Below are positions 42,659-52,986 of a stretch of DNA of 64,000 nucleotides, piece after piece. A model generated the notes under the pieces. The model was not told the DNA's origin. It worked only from the letters and a program-made list of their open reading frames with translations, and did no database searches. The stretch covers positions 1-64,000 of the forward strand of contig CABIYF010000010.1 of NCBI GenBank assembly GCA_902362875.1, written 5' to 3'. Position numbers and translations under genes: made by a program. This DNA is from Eubacteriaceae bacterium (GTDB lineage: Bacteria; Bacillota; Clostridia; Lachnospirales; Lachnospiraceae). Numbering within the stretch: position 1 is the stretch's first letter; every line of letters begins with the position of its first letter.

Positions 42659-44401
42659 CTATTCAACAACTTCAATCCCATCAATATTTGGAATACACAT
42701 CATAGAATAGTTCGTATGATAAATGACAAATCCAGGTTTTGCTTTCGGTGGTTTACGAAGTTCCTTTCTCTGCACATAATCCACTTCAACTTTCGGTGCC
42801 TGACGACCCTTAGAATAATAAGCAGCAAGGCGACCAGCTTCCTCAAACGTAGCATCCGGAAGAGTTTCCGCTTGTTCCTTTCGTACAATAACATGAGACC
42901 CAGCCATATTCTTTGCATGGAACCACCAGTCCCCGCCATTTGCAAATTTAAAGCTTAACTCATCATTCTGATAGTTATTTTTTCCAACATACATATGGAA
43001 GCCATCAGAAGAAATAAAATGAAGAGGTTTTGATTTTGCCTGTTTCTTGCCTTTTTTCTTTCCATGGCTCTTAATATAGCCATAATCAGAAAGTTCGTCT
43101 TTGATCAACTGTAAGTCTTTCTCGTCCTCGGATAAAGAAAGAGCAGTAGAGATCGAATCCAGATGATCAAGATCAGCTTTTGTCTCCACGACAAGTTCAG
43201 AAAGAGCCTCATAAGTACGTTTTAATTTATTGTATTTTGCAAAAAACTTCTTGGAATTCTCCAAAGGAGTCTTTGTTGGATCGAGAGGAATCGTAACCTC
43301 CTCATTTGTGTAATAATTCATACAAGTCAGAGATTTGGCGTTTGGTTCCAGTCCATAACCGTAAGTTTGTGTAAGTTCTCCATAAACCTTAAATTTCTCA
43401 CGTTTTTCAGTATCTTTTAACTGACGAAGCTGCAGATCATATTTCTTACTTGTTCTCTCAAGTGCTGTCTGCACGATCTTACGAAGATCCGAAGATTTCT
43501 GTTTCATTCTCGTATATTTTTCTTTCTCAGAATAATACCCGACCAACACGTCAAAAATAGAGTCATACGTTTTCTCTGTACAATCAGGATAAGAAGTTAA
43601 AGGAATACAAGAAAATTCCTTCGGTTCTTCCCCAGAATAAATGATATTTGGCTGATAAGCTGCATCTTCTACAAGCGCATTTAATTTCACAAGCTGGCCA
43701 TATAATCCGGCAGCACTGTCATCGGTCAAAGAATCCGTGGAAGCATTTCCATCAAGTCCAGCACGATAGCATAGTTCATTTGCGATCAAAGGACTCATTC
43801 CAGTGATGGAAGTGTAAAGTGCTTTGCAAAGATTCAATGGTTTTTTGATGATATGCTGATAGAAATCATCTGCGGTTAAGCTTGCTAACGGGTGTTTTCC
43901 CTTAGATGGAGGGAAAGTATAAGCACGCCCAGGCAGTACCTCTCTGACAGAACTGATATTTGCAGAGATATGTTTGATACTGTCTAAGATCACATCATCG
44001 CTGTTTACAAAAATGATATTGCTGTGTTTTCCCATGATCTCAATGATCAGACGTTTCTGGCAGACATCTCCAAGCTCGTCTAAGTGTTCAATCTTAATCT
44101 CAATAATACGTTCAAAATCAGGCTGTGTGATCGAAATGATCCTTCCGCTGCTGATATGTTTACGAAGCAGCATACAGAAGTTTGGAGCTTGCATAGGGTT
44201 TGCTTTTCCTTCCTTGGATAAATAGACAAGAGGGAGGGAAGCACTGGCTGAGAGATGAAGTCTGGTTGTCAGTCTCTCTTTTTTGATCACAAGTGTGATC
44301 TCGTCAGCCTCCGGCTGATAGATCTTATAGATTCTTCCGCCAATGATCTGTTGATTAAGTTCTGATACAATATTTGAAATGACAAATCCGTCGAATGCCA
44401 T
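42659..44401 (-). CDS. rqcH: Ribosome quality control factor RqcH (NFACT family)
   Basis: 580 residues. NFACT-N domain starting M-A-F-D-G-F-V, helical/coiled-coil middle (about 270-430), and C-terminal NFACT-R with D-G-F-H-M-Y-V-G-K-N-N-Y-Q-N-D and D-W-W-F-H-A-K. Adds alanine tails to nascent chains on split 50S subunits. Often annotated as fibronectin-binding protein. ATG 44401 follows AGGAGG; an upstream ATG would add 21 unrelated residues. Confidence 0.93.
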   Translation of the reverse strand: MAFDGFVISNIVSELNQQIIGGRIYKIYQPEADEITLVIKKERLTTRLHLSASASLPLVYLSKEGKANPMQAPNFCMLLRKHISSGRIISITQPDFERIIEIKIEHLDELGDVCQKRLIIEIMGKHSNIIFVNSDDVILDSIKHISANISSVREVLPGRAYTFPPSKGKHPLASLTADDFYQHIIKKPLNLCKALYTSITGMSPLIANELCYRAGLDGNASTDSLTDDSAAGLYGQLVKLNALVEDAAYQPNIIYSGEEPKEFSCIPLTSYPDCTEKTYDSIFDVLVGYYSEKEKYTRMKQKSSDLRKIVQTALERTSKKYDLQLRQLKDTEKREKFKVYGELTQTYGYGLEPNAKSLTCMNYYTNEEVTIPLDPTKTPLENSKKFFAKYNKLKRTYEALSELVVETKADLDHLDSISTALSLSEDEKDLQLIKDELSDYGYIKSHGKKKGKKQAKSKPLHFISSDGFHMYVGKNNYQNDELSFKFANGGDWWFHAKNMAGSHVIVRKEQAETLPDATFEEAGRLAAYYSKGRQAPKVEVDYVQRKELRKPPKAKPGFVIYHTNYSMMCIPNIDGIEVVE

Positions 44402-44467
44402 AGTAAATACCTCCTGGTAATAAAATCGGTTATCTAATTTAAAATAACAAGATAAATCCGTCAAACA

Positions 44468-44496
44468 ATTATATCAGAAATTGGAAAAAGTATAAA
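44468..44496 (-). promoter_or_regulatory. Putative rqcH promoter
   Basis: Minus strand -35 TTTATA (44491-44496), 17 bp, -10 TATAAT (44468-44473). Confidence 0.45.
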
Positions 44497-44544
44497 GAAA
44501 AAAAGATGAAATCGATAAATCATAGGAGGATAGTCGGGATTTTG

Positions 44545-44573
44545 TTGTAATTAAAATCATTTCTTATTATAAT
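44545..44573 (+). promoter_or_regulatory. Promoter of the 44.6-kb hypothetical gene
   Basis: -35 TTGTAA (44545-44550), 17 bp, -10 TATAAT (44568-44573). Confidence 0.65.
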
Positions 44574-44620
44574 AAATCTTAGGTATATAAAATCACATGA
44601 AATATATGGAGGAAAGTTCA

Positions 44621-45634
44621 GTGAGAAAAGAAGCGTCAAAGAATGCATGGAAGCAGTTATACGACATTACATTAAAATTAGACAAATTAGAGCCTTGGAA
44701 TTACCTTGGGGATACACAGCTTGTAACCATCCAGCTCAAAGACAGAGAAGAACCTGTGTTTTGCAGCGTGATGGGAAAATTCAGCGGAGAAAGAGGAATC
44801 GCAGTCTTTGACGGAGTTGAAGGTCTTGGAGATTTCTATATGATCCTTGGAAGTGAAGAAGGAGATCTTCCGGCACAGTATCTGATGGATGAACATTCAA
44901 GCCTTACATGTTTCTGGGGAAGCATGATGAATGTGCCAGAAGAACAAAGAAATGTCATCGATGAATTAGATATTCGTTTTAAGACGATCAGTGACTGGAT
45001 TTATTTTGTTTCTTATAAGAAAGGATATAAACCATATCAGTTGGATGAAGAGGAAGTTGCACTTCTTACAGAAACTTATGAGAATCTCTACATGGCAGTG
45101 GAAGCAGTCAGACAGGGAGAACTAAATCCAGATATCGAGCAGGGAGAAGGCATCGTTCGCCGTTATAATGCAGAGAATGATACATGGGAGATGTTTGTAA
45201 AAGAGATTCCAGAAGCAGAAAAAGAATTCCCGGCAGTGATGTTAGAAGATCAGGATTTAAAAGACGAATTAAAGAATCAAAAACAGATCGATCTTGAAGT
45301 AATCTTAGATTTTACTTATCTTCCAGTGATGGTCGAAGGGGAAGAAGAAGGAGAACGTCCAAAGAATCCACTGTTATTTATGGCATATGATAATACGGAT
45401 GGTGGCGTGATCACAATGGATATCTTAGAAGAAGGTGACGATGAGATCAGCAGAACTTTAGGATTTTTCATTAGTTTTGTACAGCAAAATGGAAGAATGA
45501 AGACGATCAAAGCAAGAAATCCTTGGATTTTTGGAGCATTAGAGGATATATGTGAATATTGCAGCGTGGATCTTGTATATGATCCGGTAGAGATCATGGA
45601 TCAGGTGATCGAAGAAGTTATTTCTCAGTTGTAG
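44621..45634 (+). CDS. Conserved hypothetical acidic protein
   Basis: 337 residues, cytosolic, strongly acidic, no signal or membrane segment. The N-terminal pattern W-K-Q-L-Y...L-E-P-W-N-Y-L and the C-terminal part recall a widespread two-domain family (DUF7309/DUF6930 type), a tentative match from memory. GTG 44621 lies 8 bp after GGAGG, whereas ATG 44597 precedes that site, so GTG is preferred. Transcribed alone, divergent from rqcH. Confidence 0.7.
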   Translation: MRKEASKNAWKQLYDITLKLDKLEPWNYLGDTQLVTIQLKDREEPVFCSVMGKFSGERGIAVFDGVEGLGDFYMILGSEEGDLPAQYLMDEHSSLTCFWGSMMNVPEEQRNVIDELDIRFKTISDWIYFVSYKKGYKPYQLDEEEVALLTETYENLYMAVEAVRQGELNPDIEQGEGIVRRYNAENDTWEMFVKEIPEAEKEFPAVMLEDQDLKDELKNQKQIDLEVILDFTYLPVMVEGEEEGERPKNPLLFMAYDNTDGGVITMDILEEGDDEISRTLGFFISFVQQNGRMKTIKARNPWIFGALEDICEYCSVDLVYDPVEIMDQVIEEVISQL

Positions 45635-45678
45635 GAATTTCATGTAACATATCAAAAGATGAATTAGAGTGAACAAGG

Positions 45679-45707
45679 TTGACAAATAAGGTAAGGATTG
45701 GTAAAAT
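45679..45707 (+). promoter_or_regulatory. his operon promoter
   Basis: -35 TTGACA (45679-45684), 17 bp, -10 TAAAAT (45702-45707). Confidence 0.85.
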
Positions 45708-45721
45708 ACAGATAATTTGAT

Positions 45722-45739
45722 GTGCTACCTAAGTAGCAC
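45722..45739. promoter_or_regulatory. Candidate his operator
   Basis: Perfect palindrome GTGCTAC-N4-GTAGCAC about 8-25 nt after the predicted start. A TrpR-like HisR/YerC repressor is the kind of regulator expected; no T-box is seen. Confidence 0.6.
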
Positions 45740-45774
45740 TTTAATTCGATAAAGTACCAAGGAGCGGCAAAAAT

Positions 45775-46956
45775 ATGAATAAAAAGAGAGTCCACACACC
45801 AGAAGGTGTCAGAGATGTATATGGAACAGAATATGGACAGAGAAGTAAGTTAAAGGCAAAATTAAACAAAGTCTTTGCATCTTATGGATATGAAGGAATC
45901 AGAACTCCAGGATTTGAATTCTTTGATGTATTTAACAGCGAGAAAGGAACCGTATCCGCAAGAGAGATGTTTAAGTTCTTCGACAGAGAAGGCAATACTT
46001 TAGTTCTTCGTCCAGATGTCACACCATCCATCGCACGATGCATTGCAAAGTATTTTAATGAAGAGAATATGGGAATCCGTTTATCCTATGCAGGAAACGT
46101 ATTTTTAAATAACTCAAGTTATCAGCTGAAATTAAAAGAGACATGCCAGTTAGGTGCAGAATTAGTTAACGATGCATCCGTACAGGCAGACACAGAATCC
46201 ATTGCAATGGCAATCGATTGTTTCCTGGCTGCAGGTCTTACTGATTTCAGACTTTCCATCGGAGAAGTTGAATTCTTCAATGGACTGACACAGACGATCA
46301 AAGATGAAGAAGTCAAAACACAGCTTCGTGAATTGATCTTAAATAAAAACTATTTCGGTTTGATGGAATATGTGGAAACATTAGATTTATCCGATAAGAT
46401 CAAAGATGTCTTTTTACATTTTAATGAGTTAAATGGAGATGTAGCAATCTTAGATCAGGCAGAAGCGATGGTAGAAAATGAACAGTCTAAGAAAGCGATT
46501 GAGAGACTTCGCAACGTATATGATATCTTAAAATTATATGGAAAAGAACAGTATGTAAGCTTTGATCTTGGAATGTTAAATAAACATAACTATTACACAG
46601 GAATTATTTTCAAAGGTTACACCTATGGAACTGGAGATGCAGTCCTAAAAGGTGGACGATATGATAATCTGATCGAACAGTTTGGAAAGAAAGCCCCATC
46701 TGTCGGATTTGCGATCGTATTAGACGAGTTGATGATGGCATTAAGCCGTCAGGGAATCCATATGGAAGCAGATCATATGGATACAATGATCATTTATAAA
46801 GAAGCAACGATGAAAGATGCGATCCTTCGTGCAGAAGAATTAAGGAAAGAAGGAAAGAAAGTCATCTTAGAGAGAAAGAACGATCTGTGCAGCAAAGCAG
46901 ACTATGAAAAGTTTGCCAAAGAACATCGTTTAGGCGGAATTCTTTATTTCATCTAA
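45775..46956 (+). CDS. hisZ: ATP phosphoribosyltransferase regulatory subunit
   Basis: 393 residues, a histidyl-tRNA synthetase paralog: class II core with V-R-D and L-R-P-D-V-T motifs and G-G-R-Y-D-N-L, not a synthetase because it lacks the full anticodon-binding domain. Activates the short HisG that follows and mediates histidine feedback. RBS AAGGAG. Confidence 0.93.
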   Translation: MNKKRVHTPEGVRDVYGTEYGQRSKLKAKLNKVFASYGYEGIRTPGFEFFDVFNSEKGTVSAREMFKFFDREGNTLVLRPDVTPSIARCIAKYFNEENMGIRLSYAGNVFLNNSSYQLKLKETCQLGAELVNDASVQADTESIAMAIDCFLAAGLTDFRLSIGEVEFFNGLTQTIKDEEVKTQLRELILNKNYFGLMEYVETLDLSDKIKDVFLHFNELNGDVAILDQAEAMVENEQSKKAIERLRNVYDILKLYGKEQYVSFDLGMLNKHNYYTGIIFKGYTYGTGDAVLKGGRYDNLIEQFGKKAPSVGFAIVLDELMMALSRQGIHMEADHMDTMIIYKEATMKDAILRAEELRKEGKKVILERKNDLCSKADYEKFAKEHRLGGILYFI

Positions 46957-46993
46957 TCAACAAATCCAGTATAAAGAAGGGAAGCAAAAGACC

Positions 46994-47641
46994 ATGAGAT
47001 ATATTACATTTGCCCTGGCAAAAGGGCGCCTTGCAAAGAAAGCGATGGCTTTATTAGAAGAGATCGGGATCACATGCGAGGAAATGAAAGACGAAAAAAC
47101 AAGAAAATTAATCTTCGTCAATGAAGAATTAAAATTAAAATTTTTCTTATCCAAAGCAAGTGACGTGCCAACTTACGTTGAATATGGAGCAGCCGATATC
47201 GGTGTTGTCGGAAAAGATACGATCCTTGAAGAAGGAAGAAACTTATACGAAGTCTTAGACCTTAAATTCGGTGCATGCAAGATGTGTGTCTGCGGACCAA
47301 AAGAAGCGAAGAAATATTTAAACAGCAATGAGATCATCCGTGTGGCATCCAAATATCCACATATTGCAAAAGAATATTTCAACAACCAGAAATTACAGAC
47401 CGTAGAGATCGTGAAATTAAATGGATCCGTTGAACTTGCACCAATCGTTGGATTATCAGAAGTTATCGTCGATATCGTTGAGACAGGAACAACGTTAAAA
47501 GAAAACGGACTGGAAGTCTTAGAAGAAGTTTGCCCATTATCTGCAAGAATGGTAGTCAATCAGGTAAGCCAGAAGATGGAACAGGAACGTATCAGCAAGA
47601 TCATCGTTGCACTAAAGAAGATTTTGGACGAAAAAGAATAG
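46994..47641 (+). CDS. hisG: ATP phosphoribosyltransferase, short form
   Basis: 215 residues, the HisG-S type that lacks the C-terminal regulatory domain and so needs HisZ. First step of histidine synthesis, joining ATP and PRPP. Shows A-L-A-K-G-R-L at the start, A-D-I-G-V-V-G-K-D and the PRPP loop D-I-V-E-T-G-T-T-L. Second gene of the operon. Confidence 0.95.
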   Translation: MRYITFALAKGRLAKKAMALLEEIGITCEEMKDEKTRKLIFVNEELKLKFFLSKASDVPTYVEYGAADIGVVGKDTILEEGRNLYEVLDLKFGACKMCVCGPKEAKKYLNSNEIIRVASKYPHIAKEYFNNQKLQTVEIVKLNGSVELAPIVGLSEVIVDIVETGTTLKENGLEVLEEVCPLSARMVVNQVSQKMEQERISKIIVALKKILDEKE

Positions 47642-47657
47642 GCCGGAGGAAAGAAAC

Positions 47658-48962
47658 ATGAGAATAGTAAAAGTAAACAAAGATTCAATTGCAAATATTT
47701 TATCAGATTTATTAAAGAGAAGCCCTACAAACTATGGGGATTTTCAGGATAAAGTCGATGCGATCATCAAAAATGTCAGAGATAATGGAGATAAAGCAGT
47801 CTTTGATTATACAGCACAGTTTGATAAAGCGGAGATCAACGAAGATAACATTTTAGTTACAGAAGAAGAGATTAAAGAAGCTTACGAAGAAGTTGACGAT
47901 GAACTGATCAAAGTTATCCGTAAAGCGATCAAGAATATCCGTGATTTCCACGAAAAACAGATTCAGAAGAGCTGGTTTGAGACAAGAGAAGACGGAGTCA
48001 TGCTTGGGCAGAAAGTAACACCAATGGAAACTTGTGGTGTCTATGTACCAGGTGGAAAAGCAGTTTATCCATCTTCTGTATTAATGAACATCGTTCCAGC
48101 ACACGTTGCAGGAGTGAAAAATATCATCATGACAACACCTCCTGGAAAAGACGGAAAAGTTACAGCCAATACATTAGTTGCAGCCAAGGAAGCTGGAGCA
48201 ACAAAAGTATATAAAGTTGGTGGAGCACAGGCAATCGCAGCGATGGCATTTGGAACAGAGTCTATTCCAAAAGTAGACAAGATCGTAGGACCTGGTAACA
48301 TTTTCGTTGCATTAGCGAAAAAAGCAGTTTATGGAAATGTAAGTATCGATTCGATCGCTGGACCAAGTGAGATCTTAGTTTTAGCTGATGAGACAGCGAA
48401 TCCAAGATATGTGGCAGCAGACTTGCTTTCACAGGCAGAACATGATGAGATGGCAAGTGCGATCCTTGTTACAACAAGTGAAGAATTAGCACATAAAGTA
48501 TCTGATGAGATCGATGGATTCTTGAATCAGTTATCAAGAAAAGAGATCATGGAGAAATCTTTAGATTCCTTCGGATATATCCTTGTTGTAAGTGATATGA
48601 AAGAAGCAATCGATACAGCCAATGCAATCGCATCTGAACATATGGAAATTATGACAGCCAATCCATTTGATGTTATGACAAGAATCAAGAACGCAGGAGC
48701 TATCTTTATCGGTGCATACAGCTGTGAGCCTTTAGGAGATTATTTTGCAGGACCAAACCATGTCCTTCCAACAAACGGAACAGCCAAGTTCTTCTCTCCA
48801 TTAAGTGTTGATGATTTCATCAAGAAATCAAGTGTCATCTACTATTCAAGAGAAGCTCTGGAGTCAGTACACAAAGACATCGAATTCTTTGCAAATCAGG
48901 AACAGCTGACAGCACATGCAAATTCCATGAAAGTAAGATTTGAAGAGAATCAGGAAGGATAA
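47658..48962 (+). CDS. hisD: Histidinol dehydrogenase
   Basis: 434 residues, full length. Oxidises histidinol to histidine with NAD and zinc. Seen: Y-V-P-G-G-K-A-V-Y-P-S-S-V-L-M-N, V-G-P-G-N, S-Q-A-E-H-D (zinc and catalytic), and S-E-H and G-P-N-H-V-L-P-T. RBS GGAGG. Confidence 0.97.
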   Translation: MRIVKVNKDSIANILSDLLKRSPTNYGDFQDKVDAIIKNVRDNGDKAVFDYTAQFDKAEINEDNILVTEEEIKEAYEEVDDELIKVIRKAIKNIRDFHEKQIQKSWFETREDGVMLGQKVTPMETCGVYVPGGKAVYPSSVLMNIVPAHVAGVKNIIMTTPPGKDGKVTANTLVAAKEAGATKVYKVGGAQAIAAMAFGTESIPKVDKIVGPGNIFVALAKKAVYGNVSIDSIAGPSEILVLADETANPRYVAADLLSQAEHDEMASAILVTTSEELAHKVSDEIDGFLNQLSRKEIMEKSLDSFGYILVVSDMKEAIDTANAIASEHMEIMTANPFDVMTRIKNAGAIFIGAYSCEPLGDYFAGPNHVLPTNGTAKFFSPLSVDDFIKKSSVIYYSREALESVHKDIEFFANQEQLTAHANSMKVRFEENQEG

Positions 48963-48966
48963 AGAT

Positions 48967-49554
48967 ATGAGTAGAAGTGCATCAATTGAGAGAAATACAA
49001 GTGAGACAAAGATCAAACTTTCCATTGATCTTGATGGAAATGGAAAAGGAAATATCCATACAGGCATCGGTTTTTTCGACCATATGTTAAATGCATTTGC
49101 ACGTCATGGATTCTTTGACCTTGATGTGGAAGTCGAAGGAGATCTTTATGTCGATTGCCACCATACGATCGAGGATGTTGGAATCGTTCTTGGAGAAGCG
49201 ATCAAACAGGCAGTTGGAGATAAAAAAGGGATCAAACGTTATGGATCATTTATGCTTCCAATGGATGAGACATTAATGTTATGTGCGATCGACTTATCTG
49301 GAAGACCATATTTTGTGATGGATTGTGATTTCACCGTTGATCGTGTGGGTGGATTTGATACAGAAATGGTAAGAGAATTCTTCTATGCGGTATCTTACGG
49401 AAGTATGATGAATCTCCATTTAAAGAAATTACATGGGGAAAATAATCATCATATGATCGAAGCGGCATTTAAAGCATTTGCGAAATCTTTAGATGAAGCA
49501 ACCAGTATGGATCCAAGGATCACAGATGTGCTTTCTACGAAAGGAGCCTTATAA
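48967..49554 (+). CDS. hisB: Imidazoleglycerol-phosphate dehydratase
   Basis: 195 residues, monofunctional form. Metal-binding motifs [15 protein letters not shown] and [11 protein letters not shown] 48967 lies 5 bp after hisD's stop with AGGA before it; longer start options do not match the family. Confidence 0.96.
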   Translation: MSRSASIERNTSETKIKLSIDLDGNGKGNIHTGIGFFDHMLNAFARHGFFDLDVEVEGDLYVDCHHTIEDVGIVLGEAIKQAVGDKKGIKRYGSFMLPMDETLMLCAIDLSGRPYFVMDCDFTVDRVGGFDTEMVREFFYAVSYGSMMNLHLKKLHGENNHHMIEAAFKAFAKSLDEATSMDPRITDVLSTKGAL

Positions 49555-49555
49555 G

Positions 49556-49918
49556 ATGAGTAACGAAGCAAAACCATTAAACAGCAAGATGAGTTTTGAT
49601 GAATTCAAACTAAACAGCGACGGAATGTTAACCGTTGTTGTACAGGATTATAAGACAAATGAAGTTTTGATGGTCGCATATATGACCAAGGAAGCTTATG
49701 ATAAGACGATCGAGACAGGAATCATGACATATTACAGTCGAAGCCGTAATGAATTATGGATCAAAGGAGAGACATCCGGACATTATCAATATGTTAAAGA
49801 TTTATATATCGACTGTGACAGAGATACTTTACTTGCCAAAGTAAAGCAGATTGGAGCTGCCTGCCATACAGGAAATTATTCTTGTTTCTACACAGATTTA
49901 TTAGAAAAAGAGGATTAA
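49556..49918 (+). CDS. hisI: Phosphoribosyl-AMP cyclohydrolase
   Basis: 120 residues. Cyclohydrolase motifs [25 protein letters not shown] and the zinc ligand tail C-H-T-G-N-Y-S-C-F. Lacks the HisE half, so the pyrophosphohydrolase and hisA, hisC, hisF, hisH must be elsewhere. Starts 1 bp after hisB stop, RBS AAGGAG. Confidence 0.95.
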   Translation: MSNEAKPLNSKMSFDEFKLNSDGMLTVVVQDYKTNEVLMVAYMTKEAYDKTIETGIMTYYSRSRNELWIKGETSGHYQYVKDLYIDCDRDTLLAKVKQIGAACHTGNYSCFYTDLLEKED

Positions 49919-49942
49919 GATGTAATCTTTGTGAGAAAATAT

Positions 49943-49971
49943 TTGTGTTTCTAAGTTCGATTTGGTATAAT
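49943..49971 (+). promoter_or_regulatory. Promoter of a 40-residue membrane protein
   Basis: -35 TTGTGT (49943-49948), 17 bp, -10 TATAAT (49966-49971). Confidence 0.65.
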
Positions 49972-49999
49972 CGATTTTATAAGATAAGGAGGCAAGATT

Positions 50000-50122
50000 A
50001 TGACAGCATTTTTATCAGAATTAGTCTCTTATGTATTGAAGTTTGCGATTCTCTTTGCATGCTCCGCGGCAGGAATTTATTTCGGAACTGGTCGTGCAAA
50101 GGCAAAGAAGAAAGAAGCATAA
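50000..50122 (+). CDS. Small membrane protein, 40 residues
   Basis: Open frame with AAGGAGG 7 bp before ATG and its own promoter. Translation: M-T-A-F-L-S-E-L-V-S, one helix with Y-V-L-K-F-A-I-L-F-A and A-A-G-I-Y-F-G, then the basic tail R-A-K-A-K-K-K-E-A. The shape (one helix, positive C terminus inside) is that of small regulatory membrane peptides; no function known. Confidence 0.7.
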   Translation: MTAFLSELVSYVLKFAILFACSAAGIYFGTGRAKAKKKEA

Positions 50123-50157
50123 GATCATACATGATTAGGAGAAGATCATTTAGCTGC

Positions 50158-50187
50158 ATGAGTTTATATTCTCATGCAGCTAAAAAG
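50158..50187 (+). other. Perfect hairpin before alaS
   Basis: TTTAGCTGCATGAG and CTCATGCAGCTAAA form a 14 bp stem with an 8-nt loop. No T tract on either strand, so not a standard terminator. Lies about 60 bp upstream of the alaS ribosome site. Confidence 0.7.
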
Positions 50188-50244
50188 CCGTAAAGACAAG
50201 GTCTTCTTAATAATATAATGAAATGACACTAGGAGGATGAAACG

Positions 50245-52884
50245 TTGAGAGCATATGGAGTCAACGAACTCAGGAAGATGTATCTTGAGTTTTTCGAAAG
50301 TAAAGGACATTTAGCATTAAAGAGTTTTTCACTTGTGCCAAAGAATGATAACAGTTTATTACTGATCAACGCTGGTATGGCACCACTGAAACCTTACTTC
50401 ACAGGACAGGAAGTACCACCAAGAACAAGAGTGACAACATGTCAGAAGTGTATCCGTACAGGAGATATCGAGAATGTTGGTAAGACAGCAAGACATGGTA
50501 CATTCTTTGAGATGTTAGGAAACTTCTCTTTTGGAGATTATTTTAAACACGAAGCAATTGCATGGTCCTGGGAATTTTTAACAGAAGTGATCGGGTTAGA
50601 TCCAGACAGATTATACCCATCTGTATATCAGGATGATGATGAAGCGTTTGAGATCTGGGAGAAAGAGATCGGAATCGCACCAGAGAGAATCTTTCGTTTT
50701 GGAAAAGAAGACAACTTCTGGGAGCATGGTGCAGGACCTTGCGGACCATGTTCAGAGATCTACTATGACCGTGGAGAAAAATACGGATGTGGAAGCCCAG
50801 ACTGTACTGTAGGATGTGACTGTGACCGTTACATGGAAGTATGGAATAACGTATTTACACAGTTTGAGAATGACGGACACAACCATTATACAGAATTAGA
50901 GAATAAGAACATTGATACAGGTATGGGACTGGAACGTCTTGCCGTTGTTGTACAGGAAGTAGATTCTATTTTCGATGTAGACTCTATCAAAGCAATCCGT
51001 GATGAGATCTGTAAAGTGGCAGGAGTTACTTATGGTGCAGACCACGAGACAGATGTATCTATCCGTGTTATCACAGACCATATCCGTTCAGCTACATTTA
51101 TGTTATCTGACGGTATTACACCATCAAATGAAGGACGTGGATATGTACTTCGTCGTCTGATCCGTCGTGCAGCAAGACATGGAAGATTACTTGGAATCGA
51201 TCACCTGTTCTTAACAGATATCAGTAAAGTAGTCATTCGTGAATCCAAAGATGGATATCCAGAATTAGAAGAAAAAGCAGAATTTATCTTCAATCACTTA
51301 TCTCAGGAAGAAAAACAGTTCAACAAGACAATTGATCAGGGACTGTCCATCTTAGCAGATATGGAAAAAGATATGAACGAGAAAGGCAGCAAAGAACTTG
51401 CAGGTAGCGATGCGTTCAAATTATATGACACATACGGATTCCCATTAGATCTGACAATCGAGATCTTAGAAGAAAAGGGATTTTCTGTAGATAAAGAAGG
51501 ATTTGAAAAAGAAATGCAGGTTCAGAGAGAAACTGCCAGAGCCGCAAGAAAGACAACAAACTACATGGGTGCAGACGCAACGGTTTACGAACAGTTAGAT
51601 CCAGCCATGACAACAAAATTCGTTGGATATGATGAGCTTACTTGTGAAGGTGAGATCACAGCCATGACAACAGAGACAGAAGTTGTTTCAACTCTGAACA
51701 AAGGAGACAAAGGAACAATCGTTGCTGATCAGACAGCATTCTATGCAACAAGCGGTGGTCAGGAAGCAGATAAAGGTGTGATCATTAGTGGAGATGCATC
51801 TTTTGAAGTAGAAGATGTGATCAAATTATCCGGTGGTAAATTCGGACATGTTGGACATGTAGTGGAAGGAACGTTTAACGTAGGAGACAAAGCAGTCTTC
51901 ACTGTGAACGAGAAGAACAGAGCATTAGGTGCTAAGAACCATAGTGCAACTCATTTATTACAGAAAGCATTAAGAGAAGTTCTTGGAACTCACGTAGAAC
52001 AGGCAGGATCTTTAAATAATGCCGAACATTTAAGATTCGACTTTACACATTTCTCACCATTATCAGATGATGAGATCGCAAGAGTTGAAAAGATCGTCAA
52101 TGAAAAGATCGCTGAAGATCTTCCAGTTGTAACAAAAGTTATGTCTATGGAAGAAGCTAAGAAAACAGGAGCTATGGCACTGTTCGGAGAAAAATACGGA
52201 GATGAAGTACGAGTAGTATCCATGGGAGATTTCTCTGTAGAATTATGTGGTGGTACTCATGTAAAGAATACAGGTGTGATCACAGCATTCAAGATTTTAT
52301 CTGAAACTGGTGTTGCATCAGGAGTTCGAAGAATCGAAGCTGTGACAGATCAGGGAGTATTTAACTACTACCACAAACAGGAAGAAGAATTAAAAGAAGC
52401 AGCGAAAGCATTAAAAGCTACACCAGCAACACTGCTTACAAGAATTGAATCTCTTCTTGCAGAAGTGAAAGAATTAAAGAGTGAAAATGAATCCTTAAAG
52501 AGCAAACTTGCAAAAGATGCCCTAGGAGATGTTATGGATCAGGTAGAAGAAGTGAAAGGAGTAAAACTTCTTGCAACTTCCTTAGAAGACGTTGATATGA
52601 ACGGACTTCGTGAACTTGGAGATAACTTAAAAGAGAAATTAGGAGAAGGTGTCATTGTCCTTGCTTCCCAGAAAGACGGAAAAGTCTTCTTAGTTGCCAT
52701 GGTAACAGATGAAGCACAGAAAGCAGGAGCACACGCTGGAAACTTAATTAAAGCGATCGCCGGATGCGTTGGAGGCGGCGGTGGAGGACGTCCAAACATG
52801 GCTCAGGCCGGAGGAAAGAACCCAGCCGGAATCCCAGAAGCAGTAGCAAAAGTAAAAGAAATTTTAGAAAGTCAAATTTCATAG
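50245..52884 (+). CDS. alaS: Alanyl-tRNA synthetase
   Basis: 879 residues. Class II catalytic core (R-K-M-Y-L-E-F-F, G-R-G-Y-V-L-R-R), editing domain with H-S-A-T-H and C-G-G-T-H zinc motif, coiled coil, and the glycine-rich C-Ala domain (G-G-G-G-G-R-P-N-M-A-Q-A-G-G). Initiates at TTG: AGGAGG is 8 bp before it, while the ATG immediately after AGGAGG (50237) opens only a 3-codon frame whose stop overlaps the TTG. Confidence 0.96.
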   Translation: MRAYGVNELRKMYLEFFESKGHLALKSFSLVPKNDNSLLLINAGMAPLKPYFTGQEVPPRTRVTTCQKCIRTGDIENVGKTARHGTFFEMLGNFSFGDYFKHEAIAWSWEFLTEVIGLDPDRLYPSVYQDDDEAFEIWEKEIGIAPERIFRFGKEDNFWEHGAGPCGPCSEIYYDRGEKYGCGSPDCTVGCDCDRYMEVWNNVFTQFENDGHNHYTELENKNIDTGMGLERLAVVVQEVDSIFDVDSIKAIRDEICKVAGVTYGADHETDVSIRVITDHIRSATFMLSDGITPSNEGRGYVLRRLIRRAARHGRLLGIDHLFLTDISKVVIRESKDGYPELEEKAEFIFNHLSQEEKQFNKTIDQGLSILADMEKDMNEKGSKELAGSDAFKLYDTYGFPLDLTIEILEEKGFSVDKEGFEKEMQVQRETARAARKTTNYMGADATVYEQLDPAMTTKFVGYDELTCEGEITAMTTETEVVSTLNKGDKGTIVADQTAFYATSGGQEADKGVIISGDASFEVEDVIKLSGGKFGHVGHVVEGTFNVGDKAVFTVNEKNRALGAKNHSATHLLQKALREVLGTHVEQAGSLNNAEHLRFDFTHFSPLSDDEIARVEKIVNEKIAEDLPVVTKVMSMEEAKKTGAMALFGEKYGDEVRVVSMGDFSVELCGGTHVKNTGVITAFKILSETGVASGVRRIEAVTDQGVFNYYHKQEEELKEAAKALKATPATLLTRIESLLAEVKELKSENESLKSKLAKDALGDVMDQVEEVKGVKLLATSLEDVDMNGLRELGDNLKEKLGEGVIVLASQKDGKVFLVAMVTDEAQKAGAHAGNLIKAIAGCVGGGGGGRPNMAQAGGKNPAGIPEAVAKVKEILESQIS

Positions 52885-52912
52885 TTGACAAATCTCTGGA
52901 ATGTGATATACT
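52885..52912 (+). promoter_or_regulatory. rpsU promoter
   Basis: -35 TTGACA (52885-52890), 16 bp, -10 TATACT (52907-52912), directly after the alaS stop. Confidence 0.8.
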
Positions 52913-52986
52913 AATCTAGTGCAAAAAATTAAAACCCAAACAGTCCTATGCACAAGTACAAGACTGGAGGGGAGGTCGGGAATAGA

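Noticed and set aside
50158..50187. T-box or standard terminator before alaS
   Set aside because: No T-box specifier/antiterminator features and no T tract after the stem.
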